Positions 14,706 to 21,712 of a stretch of 21,712 nucleotides of DNA are shown piece by piece; the stretch's first letter is position 1; each line of letters starts with the position of its first letter. The DNA lies in NCBI GenBank assembly GCA_002321395.1, contig DCMK01000013.1, positions 1-21,712 on the forward strand, given 5' to 3'. The notes under the pieces were generated by a model that was not told the origin of the DNA, did no database searches, and saw nothing but the letters and a program-made list of their open reading frames with translations. This DNA is from Caryophanales bacterium UBA1624. Its GTDB lineage: Bacteria > Bacillota_I > Bacilli_A > RFN20 > CAG-826. Position numbers and translations under genes: made by a program.

Positions 14706-15703
14706 GCAATCTCCTTTTTCAGCGTTTCTTCATACACGCCGATCAGCTGTTTGGCGAATAGAGGCAGCGCGCAGCTTTCCGCGATGCCGTACCCCGCCAT
14801 TATAATCGCCTTGTCTTTCTCAAGGTAGAGACGAGCAAGCGCCTTGGCGGCCCCCTCTTCCGTGGGGAAAAGAAGGGAATTTTCTCCGTTTTTCAGAATC
14901 GGATTCACTTCTTGGCCGCCGATGCCGACCACCTCGGCCCCGGAAGCGAAAGCGTCCAACAGACCCATTTGATCGGGGTGCTCATCGTCCAAGAGCAAGT
15001 AACAGCGGCAGTGCATCAAAGCACTTCGGTAAAGGTCGTCTTCCACAACCGGCTGGAAGACGATGTTCTTCGGGGCGCGGAAGCGGAGGGGGCCTGTCAA
15101 AAGGCGTTTGGTGAGGCTCTTTTTCGAGCCGAAGAAGTAAAACGTGAACTGCGGGGACAAGGAAGCGAGCCTGCAAAGGGAAGCAAGCGGCTTTTTGTCT
15201 TCGTAGGCGCCCAAACAGACGGCGAACCTTTCCTCCGGGCGGATGCGAAAATAGCGGGGGAAGATATCCGATTCCACCGACTTGGAGCAAAAACGATCGA
15301 GGTTCACCCCAGGGGGCATGACCACGATCTTCCCGCTGGCACCGCAGTCCCTGGCTTTTTTCGCCAGAAGCTCCGTCGGCACCAAGACGACGTCGGCCTC
15401 GTTCATCATCCGAACGCTTTTCTGCGAGATGCCCTTTTCCTTCTTCCCGGTGAGGAAGGCGGCATCGGGGTCGTTCTCGCAGTAAAAGCAGGACAAAACG
15501 GTCTTGATCCCCTTTTGATGGGCCTTTCGCAAAGTCGGCTCGTCGAGCGGGGAGAGGAAATGGGCGATGTCGGTGGTGGGGGAGAGCTCCTCTTCCCAAG
15601 GAACGTCCATGGCCTCGCACGCCCCTTTCAGGGTCTTGCGGAGCCGCGCTCCTTCGAAGGAGGCCTGGTGTCTTTTCTTGGGGTAGTGGATGCAAACCTT
15701 CAT
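14702..15703 (-). CDS. GT-B glycosyltransferase, family 4-like
   Basis: A 333-residue protein, short for a GT-B enzyme. The N-terminal Rossmann half includes NEADVVLVPTELLAKKA (about 101-117) and PPGVNLDRF (130-138), which ends the first domain in GT4 enzymes. The C-terminal nucleotide-sugar half has EHPDQMGLLDAFASGAEVVG (about 241-260), the place of the EX7E motif; the second acidic residue here is Asp. No membrane segment or signal peptide is seen. Sugar donor and acceptor are unknown; related enzymes build membrane glycolipids or cell-surface glycans. It begins 6 nt after the gyrA stop, with GGAGG 14 nt before the ATG, and overlaps serS. Its place inside the gyrase-serS operon is unusual. 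Confidence 0.82.
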   Translation of the reverse strand: MKVCIHYPKKRHQASFEGARLRKTLKGACEAMDVPWEEELSPTTDIAHFLSPLDEPTLRKAHQKGIKTVLSCFYCENDPDAAFLTGKKEKGISQKSVRMMNEADVVLVPTELLAKKARDCGASGKIVVMPPGVNLDRFCSKSVESDIFPRYFRIRPEERFAVCLGAYEDKKPLASLCRLASLSPQFTFYFFGSKKSLTKRLLTGPLRFRAPKNIVFQPVVEDDLYRSALMHCRCYLLLDDEHPDQMGLLDAFASGAEVVGIGGQEVNPILKNGENSLLFPTEEGAAKALARLYLEKDKAIIMAGYGIAESCALPLFAKQLIGVYEETLKKEIA

Positions 15704-15709
15704 GGAAGG

Positions 15710-18448
15710 TTATTTGTCCTCCAAGGAGGCGTCCAGCTCATCGGGGGTGACGGGGTCTTCGGAAGGGGTTTGGGATTCCTCGGCGGGCTCTTCCGCTTCC
15801 TCTTCGCCTTCGGGGGCGGGATCTTCGTGGGGGAGGATGGAGATGGAGGCGACTTGGGCCTTCTCGTCCAAAGCGATGATCTTCACGCCTTGGGTGTTGC
15901 GCCCGGCGATTTTGACCTCAGAGAGCGGAGTCCGGATGACGATGCCGGTCGAGGTGATGACGAGCAGGTCCTCATCGCCGTTTACGGCGCGGACCGCGAC
16001 CAAAGCCCCGTTTTTGGCGGTCATGTTGAGCGTGGTGACGCCCTTGGCGCCGCGGTGGGTCAAACGATACCCATCGTAATGGCGGGTAGAGCCGTCTTCG
16101 GAAACGACGTCGGTGTCTTTGGCATAGCTGATTTTGCCATAGCCAAGGCGGGTCAAGACCAGGATCTTGTCGCCTTCAAGGGAAGTGGTGACCCCGACGA
16201 TGGACGAGCCATCGGAGAGATCCATGCCTTTGTTCCCCGTGGCGGTGCGCCCCATCGGGCGGACTTCCTCTTCCTGGAAGGAAACGAGTTTACCGTTGCT
16301 GGAGGCGAGGGAGACGATGGCGTTCCCGTCGGTGCGCTTGACGTCGAAGAGGCCGTCGCCATCGCGGAGACCAACGGCGATTTTGCCGTTTTGGTGGATG
16401 GAAGCGTACTCCTTCAGGGAAGTGCGCTTGATGAGCCCGTTGCGAGTGACGAAGATCAGGTAATTGCCCTCTGGATAGTCATCGCAAGGAACGATGGATA
16501 CGACTTTTTCGTCGCGGTCGAGATTGAGGATGTTTTGAGCCGGGGTCCCTTTGCCGGTCCTCCCGGAATCCGGGATCTGATAGCCGCGGAGGCGATAGAC
16601 TTTGCCGAAGCTGGTGAAGAAGAGGATGTCGGTGTGCGTCTTGGTGTGGTACATCAGGCGCACCACGTCGCCGGCGGTGGTCTTCATGCCGGTAATGCCC
16701 CTTCCGCCGCGGTGCTGGGCTTCGAAGGTATCATCGTCGACCCGCTTAATGTAGTTGTTGCGGGTGAGGGTGATGAGGATGTTCTTCTGCGGGATGAGGT
16801 CCTCGTTTTCGATATCGGCGGCCTCATCGGTGATGTCGGTCCTCCTCTTGTCCCCGAAGCGACGCTTGACCTCTTCGATTTCGGAGATGAGCAAATCGAC
16901 GATGTTCTCGCGCGAGGAGAGGAGGCGGTTGTATTCGGCGATGTTAGCGACCAGCTGGTCCTTTTCGGCATTGAGCTTGTCCTGTTCCATGCCCTGGAGG
17001 CGGCGGAGGGTCATGGCCAAAATCGCGGCGCATTGCTTTTCGTCGAGGCCGAAGGCTTCGCCGAGGCGGGCGGTGGATTCCGCATCGTCTTTGGAGCTGC
17101 GGATGATGTGGATAACCTCATCGATGTTGTCGTGAGCGAGGATCAAGCCTTCGACCAAGTGCAGCCGATCGCCGTCCCGCTTCAGAAGGAATTTGGTCCT
17201 GCGGGTGAGGACGCCGACTTGGAAGTCGACGTAATTGCTCAGAAGCGGCACGATGCCGAGCACCTTCGGGGCCCCATCGACCAAGCAGAGGTTGATGACG
17301 CCGAAATTGCTTTGGAGCTGAGTGTGCTTGAGCAAATTGTTGGCGACGACTTCGGGGATCACGTCTTTGCGGAGCTCGATGACGACGCGGATGCCCTCTT
17401 TGTTGGATTCATCGCGCACATCGGTGATGCCGTCGATCTGCTTGGAGCGGACCAAATCGGCGATCGCGCTGATCATGTTGGCTTTGTTGACTTGGTAAGG
17501 GATCTCGGTGACGACGATCCTCTCCTTGCCGTTGCCCATATCCTCGATGTGGTATTTGGAGCGGATGGTGACGGTGCCGATGCCGGTGCGGTAGTAATCC
17601 AGAATCCCTTTGCGGCCCAGCACGGTCCCACCGCTTGGGAAATCGGGCCCGAACATATAGTTCTGGATGATTTCCTCCGGGGTCAGCTCCGGGTTCTTGG
17701 CCACGGCCACGACCGCGTCGATGGTCTCAGAGAGGTTGTGCGGAGGCATGTTGGTGGCCATGCCGACCGCGATGCCCTCGCTCCCGTTGACCAAAAGATT
17801 CGGGAAGCGGCAGGGGAGGACTTCCGGTTCCAGCTCGGTCCCATCGTAGTTGTCCACGAAATTGACCGTGTCGCAATCGATGTCGCGGACCAATTCCAAG
17901 GACAGTTTGTTCATCCTGGCCTCGGTGTAACGCATGGCGGCGGCCTCGTCGCCGTCGATGTCGCCGAAGTTCCCGTGCCCATCCACGAGGGGGTAGCGTA
18001 GGGAGAAGTCCTGGGCCAAACGGACCAAGGCGCCATAGAGGGCGGAGTCGCCGTGGGGATGGTATTTGCCCATGACGTCGCCGACGATGCGGGCGCATTT
18101 CTTATAGGGCTTGCTCGGCTGCATCCCCGCTTCGTTCATGCCGAAGATGATGCGGCGCTGAACGGGTTTGAAGCCATCGCGCACGTCGGGGATGGCGCGG
18201 GCGATGATGACGGACATGGAATAGTCCAGGAAGGCCGTTTTGACTTCGTGGGCGACGTCGCGGTCGGTCATGCCCGGGATGATGCCCGAAACGGCGGCTT
18301 CGTGGCCGAACATGGCATCCTCGCTTTGCCGGCCTTCTTTGGATCCGGTGCCGAGGAAGGAAGCGGCCTCTTCGGAAAGCTCGTCGTCGGTGGCTTTCTC
18401 TTCCGTTTCTTCGTCTTCGTTTCTTTTCTTGTTTTCGTCGTTATCCAT
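15710..18448 (-). CDS. gyrA: DNA gyrase subunit A
   Basis: A 912-residue type IIA topoisomerase subunit that breaks and rejoins DNA with GyrB to introduce negative supercoils. The catalytic Tyr is Y174 in AMRYTEARM. The beta-pinwheel C-terminal domain has a GyrA-box variant QHRGGRG, supporting GyrA rather than ParC. In the quinolone region (HPHGDSALYG) Ser135 is kept, but residue 139, equivalent to E. coli D87, is Gly. The protein has an acidic N-terminal extension of about 50 residues compared with B. subtilis and an acidic C-terminal tail. The start has a strong AGGAGGG. An internal ATG at 18313 (residue 46) with GAGG upstream is a less likely alternative. Confidence 0.97.
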   Translation of the reverse strand: MDNDENKKRNEDEETEEKATDDELSEEAASFLGTGSKEGRQSEDAMFGHEAAVSGIIPGMTDRDVAHEVKTAFLDYSMSVIIARAIPDVRDGFKPVQRRIIFGMNEAGMQPSKPYKKCARIVGDVMGKYHPHGDSALYGALVRLAQDFSLRYPLVDGHGNFGDIDGDEAAAMRYTEARMNKLSLELVRDIDCDTVNFVDNYDGTELEPEVLPCRFPNLLVNGSEGIAVGMATNMPPHNLSETIDAVVAVAKNPELTPEEIIQNYMFGPDFPSGGTVLGRKGILDYYRTGIGTVTIRSKYHIEDMGNGKERIVVTEIPYQVNKANMISAIADLVRSKQIDGITDVRDESNKEGIRVVIELRKDVIPEVVANNLLKHTQLQSNFGVINLCLVDGAPKVLGIVPLLSNYVDFQVGVLTRRTKFLLKRDGDRLHLVEGLILAHDNIDEVIHIIRSSKDDAESTARLGEAFGLDEKQCAAILAMTLRRLQGMEQDKLNAEKDQLVANIAEYNRLLSSRENIVDLLISEIEEVKRRFGDKRRTDITDEAADIENEDLIPQKNILITLTRNNYIKRVDDDTFEAQHRGGRGITGMKTTAGDVVRLMYHTKTHTDILFFTSFGKVYRLRGYQIPDSGRTGKGTPAQNILNLDRDEKVVSIVPCDDYPEGNYLIFVTRNGLIKRTSLKEYASIHQNGKIAVGLRDGDGLFDVKRTDGNAIVSLASSNGKLVSFQEEEVRPMGRTATGNKGMDLSDGSSIVGVTTSLEGDKILVLTRLGYGKISYAKDTDVVSEDGSTRHYDGYRLTHRGAKGVTTLNMTAKNGALVAVRAVNGDEDLLVITSTGIVIRTPLSEVKIAGRNTQGVKIIALDEKAQVASISILPHEDPAPEGEEEAEEPAEESQTPSEDPVTPDELDASLEDK

Positions 18449-18463
18449 GGTGATGCCCTCCTA

Positions 18464-20512
18464 TCAGATGTCGAGATTCTTGGTGAATTTTGCGTTGGCG
18501 ACGATGAAATCGCGGCGCGGCTTCACGTCGTCGCCCATCAAGTTGGTGAAAGCCTGCTCCGCTTCGGCGGCATCGGAGATGGTGATGCGGATCATCTTCC
18601 TGGCCTTGGGGTCCATTGTCGTCTCCCAAAGCTGCTGCGCGTCCATCTCTCCCAAGCCTTTGTAGCGTTGGAAGGGATAGCCGGCCTTCAGCCCAAGCTG
18701 CTTCTTCAGCACCTCGAGCTGCGCGTCGTTATAAGCGTAATAGGCCGAGCCTTTGTAATCGATTTTATACAGAGGCGGCTGGGCGATGTAGATGTAGCCT
18801 CCGTCGATGAGGGGGCGCATAAAGCGGTAGAAGAAGGTCAAAAGCAAGATGCGGATGTGGTCGCCGTCGACATCGGCATCGGTCATGATGACGATCTTAT
18901 GATAGCGGATCTTGCTGACGTCGAAGGCTTCGCGGACCCCCGCCCCGATGGCGGTGATCATGTTGCCGATTTCGGCGTTGGCCCAGATCCTCTCTTCGCG
19001 CGCTTTTTCGACGTTGAGGATCTTCCCACGGAGGGGAAGGATAGCTTGGGTTTCGCGGTCGCGGCCGTTCTTCGCCGAGCCTCCTGCGGAGTTCCCCTCG
19101 ACGATGTAGAGCTCGCAGACCTCCGGATCTTTGGAAGAGCAATCGGCGAGTTTGCCGGGGAGGGTGGTGACGTCAAGGGCGGTCTTGCGGACTTTTTCCC
19201 TGGCTGCGCGGGCGGCATTGCGGGCTTTGCGGGCCATGGAGATCTTCTCGATGATGGCTTTGGCTTCGGCCGGATTCTCATCGAGCCATTGGCGGAGCCC
19301 TTCGCCGACGACGGTGGAGACGATCTTGCGGACCTCGGAGTTCCCGAGCTTGGTCTTGGTCTGCCCTTCGTATTGGGGGTTGGGGTGCTTGACCGAGACG
19401 ACGCAGGTGAGGCCTTCGCGGCAGTCTTCCCCAAGGAAGTTGTCTTCTTCTTCTTTCAGAAGCTTGTTTTTCCTGGCGTAGTCATTGATGACGCGCCCCA
19501 CCGCGAGGTTGAGGCCCTCGACGTGGGTGCCGCCTTCTTTGGTGGAGATGTTATTGCAGAAGGAATAGACGCCGTCCTGAGAGTAGGAATCGGTCCATTG
19601 CAGGGCCGCTTCGGCGTAGATGTCCTCCGGGGCGCTCCCCGGCACCAAGATGACCCCCTCACGGCCTTGGCAGTAGATGGGGTCGCGGTTGATGACGACT
19701 TTGTTCTGGTCGATATAGGAAACGTATTCGCGGATGCCGCCGTTGTATTGGAACACCTCGGTGGTCGGAACTTCGCCGCGGGCGTCGGTCAAGCTGATGC
19801 GGATGCCGCCGTTGAGGAAGGCCATCTGACGCAAGTGGTTGCGGATGGTTTCGTAGTTGTAAACGGTGGTTTCGGTGAAGATGGTGGGGTCGGGTTGGAA
19901 GGTGACGGTGGTTCCGTGCTCATTGGAATCGCCGATACGCTTCAGATGCTCCACGGGGTGGCCGCCGTTTTCGAAGCGGATGAAATACTTTCCGCCGTCG
20001 CGGCAGACGGTGACGTCCATCCAAGTGGAAAGGGCGTTGACCACGGATGCGCCGACGCCGTGGAGGCCGCCGGAAACTTTGTATCCGCCGCCATCCCCGA
20101 ATTTGCCCCCGGCGTGGAGGACGGTGAAGACGGTTTCAACGCCCGAAAGCCCGCTTTTGGCGACGATGTCCACTGGAACGCCGCGGCCATCGTCGGCGAC
20201 GGTGATGGAGTCGCCTTTGTTGATGGTCACCTCAATGTGGTGGCAATAGCCGGCCAAAGCCTCGTCGATCGAGTTATCGACGATTTCCCAAACAAGGTGG
20301 TGGAGCCCCGCCGCGGCGGTGGTGGCGATGTACATGCCCGGGCGTTTGCGGACGGCTTCCAAGCCTTCGAGGACTTGGATGTTGGAACCGGTGTAATGGG
20401 AATCGGCCTTTTCGAGGGCCTTTTCGTCGTCCACCGACTCCTTGATGTAGGTGAAGCGCTCTTCTTCCGGCTGCTGCGCGGAAGCTTCTTTCGCTTTTTC
20501 TTCTTCTGCCAT
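18464..20512 (-). CDS. gyrB: DNA gyrase subunit B
   Basis: A 682-residue ATPase subunit of gyrase. The GHKL ATP site has EIVDNSIDEALAG (E76, N80), DDGRGVPV and GLHGVGASVVNALS. The TOPRIM domain has YIVEGNSAGGSA and the acidic metal site TDADVDGD (D545, D547). In the TOPRIM motif the usual EGDSAGG is EGNSAGG: Asn474 sits at the position of E. coli D426. The frame is open to 20566, but the ATG at 20512 is chosen because AGGAGGAACTAGC precedes it and the extra upstream codons overlap recF. It starts 1 nt after the recF stop and is followed 15 nt later by gyrA. Confidence 0.97.
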   Translation of the reverse strand: MAEEEKAKEASAQQPEEERFTYIKESVDDEKALEKADSHYTGSNIQVLEGLEAVRKRPGMYIATTAAAGLHHLVWEIVDNSIDEALAGYCHHIEVTINKGDSITVADDGRGVPVDIVAKSGLSGVETVFTVLHAGGKFGDGGGYKVSGGLHGVGASVVNALSTWMDVTVCRDGGKYFIRFENGGHPVEHLKRIGDSNEHGTTVTFQPDPTIFTETTVYNYETIRNHLRQMAFLNGGIRISLTDARGEVPTTEVFQYNGGIREYVSYIDQNKVVINRDPIYCQGREGVILVPGSAPEDIYAEAALQWTDSYSQDGVYSFCNNISTKEGGTHVEGLNLAVGRVINDYARKNKLLKEEEDNFLGEDCREGLTCVVSVKHPNPQYEGQTKTKLGNSEVRKIVSTVVGEGLRQWLDENPAEAKAIIEKISMARKARNAARAAREKVRKTALDVTTLPGKLADCSSKDPEVCELYIVEGNSAGGSAKNGRDRETQAILPLRGKILNVEKAREERIWANAEIGNMITAIGAGVREAFDVSKIRYHKIVIMTDADVDGDHIRILLLTFFYRFMRPLIDGGYIYIAQPPLYKIDYKGSAYYAYNDAQLEVLKKQLGLKAGYPFQRYKGLGEMDAQQLWETTMDPKARKMIRITISDAAEAEQAFTNLMGDDVKPRRDFIVANAKFTKNLDI

Positions 20513-20513
20513 G

Positions 20514-21584
20514 CTAGTTCCTCCTGGTGGCAATATGCGAAGCGACGTCGTAGATCGACGCGCCATCGACTTCTAAGCGGGTTGCGGTCACGAAGGCTTG
20601 GGAGAACTCCTTCAGCAAGCGGAGGAGGTTCTTCACCCGAGCCTGGTCGAGCTCGCTGGTGACGTCATCGAGGACGACGATGGGCTTTTTGCCCTCGTCC
20701 TCGATCAGGTAATAAGGGGCGAGTTTGAAGCAAAGCGATGCCAAACGGTTTTCCCCTTGCGAACCATAGAAGGCGACGTCTTTGCCTTCGTATCGGAAGC
20801 GGATGTCCTCCCGGTGGACGCCGGCCCCGGTGCTTCGCCGGAGCAAATCCCCTTCCAAAGCCTGCCGATGGGCCGCCTTGACGCGTTCCAGGAGCCCATC
20901 GCCCTCTTTCACGAAGGGGAGGTAAACGAGCTCGCAGGAAGCCTTTTCGCCGCGCAGGCGGGAAAGGAGGATTGGGAGGATGGAGTTCAGCGAGTCGACA
21001 TAGGCCCGCCGAGCGAGGATGATGGGGGCTTCGTAGGAAGCCATCTGCTCGTCATATACGCGGAGGAGGTCTTCATCGACCCGCTCCGCCTTCAAAGCCA
21101 GATTGCGCTGGCGGAGAAGCTTGGAATAAGAACTGATGAGGGCGAAGTATTCGGGGTTCGCCTTCGACAGGGCGACATCGAAGCAGGAACGCCTCTCCCC
21201 CGGCCCGCCCAAGAACAGGGATACGTCCTCTGGGGCGAAGACCAAGACGTTTACCGCGGAGCTGAGCTCGCTGAGTTTCCGGCAAGGCTTGTCGTTCAGG
21301 AGGATTTTCTTCGCCTGCTTCGTCAAACAAATGCCGACGGTCTTCCTTCGCTCCCCTTCGCGGAGGGAGGCGTAGACCCCAGCTTCGTTTTCCCCGGACT
21401 GAATCAGCAGGCGATCGTCGGAAGTCCGCCAGGAACGGGCCAAGGACAGATAGGCGATCGCCTCGACGAGGTTCGTCTTCCCTTCGCCGTTGTCCCCCAA
21501 GATCAGGTTGAGGCCTTTCCGAAAGGGAAGGTCCAATTCGGGGTAGCCCCGCCAATGGCTCAGGCGGAGTCGTTCGAGGATCAT
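20514..21584 (-). CDS. recF: DNA replication and repair protein RecF
   Basis: A 356-residue SMC-like ATPase that works with RecO and RecR to load RecA at single-strand gaps. It begins with LRLSHWRGY, has Walker A GDNGEGKTN (30-38), the ABC-type signature YGSQGENR (273-280) and Walker B IVVLDD (302-307), followed by SELD. Length is near the family norm (about 360). The start overlaps the yaaA stop (TCATGA arrangement), and the stop shares the GGAGGAACTAG sequence that also serves as the gyrB ribosome binding site. Confidence 0.97.
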   Translation of the reverse strand: MILERLRLSHWRGYPELDLPFRKGLNLILGDNGEGKTNLVEAIAYLSLARSWRTSDDRLLIQSGENEAGVYASLREGERRKTVGICLTKQAKKILLNDKPCRKLSELSSAVNVLVFAPEDVSLFLGGPGERRSCFDVALSKANPEYFALISSYSKLLRQRNLALKAERVDEDLLRVYDEQMASYEAPIILARRAYVDSLNSILPILLSRLRGEKASCELVYLPFVKEGDGLLERVKAAHRQALEGDLLRRSTGAGVHREDIRFRYEGKDVAFYGSQGENRLASLCFKLAPYYLIEDEGKKPIVVLDDVTSELDQARVKNLLRLLKEFSQAFVTATRLEVDGASIYDVASHIATRRN

Positions 21585-21712
21585 GAGGCGATCTCGACGA
21601 GGAGGGATTCCAGTTCCACGGTGTCCCCGGGGCGGAGCTTCCTCCCGCGGCGGGAGTCCTCTTCGCCGTTGACCAAGACTTTGTGCTCGGCCAAATAGCG
21701 TTTGGCTTCCCC
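21581..21712 (-). CDS. yaaA: S4-domain RNA-binding protein YaaA, 3' part only
   Basis: The last 43 codons plus the TGA stop are inside the window; the rest lies beyond the right edge. The readable part carries AKRYLAEHKVLVNGEED and SRRGRKLRPGDTVEL, the second half of the S4 fold found in the small YaaA protein that usually sits between dnaN and recF in Firmicutes. It is probably an RNA- or ribosome-associated protein; the function is not settled. It overlaps the recF start, which suggests coupled translation. It implies dnaN, dnaA and oriC just outside the window. Confidence 0.85.
   Translation of the reverse strand, partial: GEAKRYLAEHKVLVNGEEDSRRGRKLRPGDTVELESLLVEIAS

Noticed and set aside
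13569..14828. Plus-strand open frame of 419 codons opposite serS
   Set aside because: Antisense shadow of serS with low-complexity Gly/Val/Phe-rich translation and no promoter or ribosome binding site.
14912..18001. Very long plus-strand open frame (1029 codons) opposite gyrA and the glycosyltransferase
   Set aside because: It is antisense to clear gyrA and glycosyltransferase genes and crosses the gene boundary. Its translation shows no domain, and GC-rich genes often leave an open antisense frame.
18440..18448. TTATCCA near the gyrA start as a DnaA box
   Set aside because: It matches only 7 of 9 bases of TTATCCACA, is isolated, and lies at the gyrA start codon; the origin is expected outside the window.
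20513..20566. Upstream start for gyrB at 20566
   Set aside because: The 18 added residues overlap the recF 3' end and lack a ribosome binding site; the ATG at 20512 has AGGAGG.
18053..20662. Long plus-strand open frame (869 codons) opposite gyrB
   Set aside because: It is a mirror of gyrB codon bias, rich in Val, Asp and Gly, with no recognisable motif, and it runs across the gyrA, gyrB and recF boundaries.

Overview
The window looks like a stretch of a Firmicutes (Bacilli-type) chromosome close to the replication origin. The genetic code is standard: TGA is used as a stop and Trp is encoded by TGG. GC content is fairly high in the housekeeping part. The order yaaA - recF - gyrB - gyrA - serS, all on the minus strand, is the classical Firmicutes order just downstream of dnaA-dnaN, so oriC probably lies beyond the right-hand end (past 21712). 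The signal recognition particle RNA is the small (~84 nt) hairpin type, not the long Bacillus type. With the gene content, this fits an Erysipelotrichia/Mollicutes-like or other gut Bacilli lineage; that placement is inference.

Right block (13380-21712, minus): an operon of yaaA (3' part), recF, gyrB, gyrA, a family-4-like glycosyltransferase and serS, with overlaps or short gaps, closed by a strong intrinsic terminator. The SRP RNA gene (ffs) follows with its own -10 box and its own terminator-like 3' end, then tadA immediately behind it. Nearly everything here serves DNA topology/repair, translation or protein targeting.

Middle block (6879-12760, minus): a four-gene accessory-looking operon. 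It encodes an ATPase-FtsX permease fusion (MacB-like exporter), a TetR-family regulator, a YqhD/BdhA-like iron alcohol dehydrogenase, and a membrane protein that resembles an M50 site-2 protease with a broken HExxH motif. A 13-bp palindrome lies in the spacer of the predicted promoter, where a TetR-type repressor would be expected to bind.

Left block (1-6846): on the plus strand, the tldD-tldE pair encodes the two subunits of a TldD/TldE metalloprotease; it converges on the middle operon with two interlocked terminators. On the minus strand there is a small metallo-beta-lactamase-fold hydrolase with a possibly leaderless transcript, rpmE (zinc-binding bL31), and metG coupled to an rlmD-type 23S rRNA uracil methyltransferase that runs off the left edge.

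Most notable: GyrA and GyrB both carry residues at classic quinolone-resistance positions (Gly at the E. coli D87 equivalent, Asn at the E. coli GyrB D426 equivalent). Also worth checking are the degenerate M50-like protein in a TetR/ABC operon next to tldDE, the glycosyltransferase inside the gyrase operon, and several palindromes in the short intergenic regions. No CRISPR array, tRNA, rRNA or insertion sequence was seen. No gene-free stretch exceeds about 300 bases.
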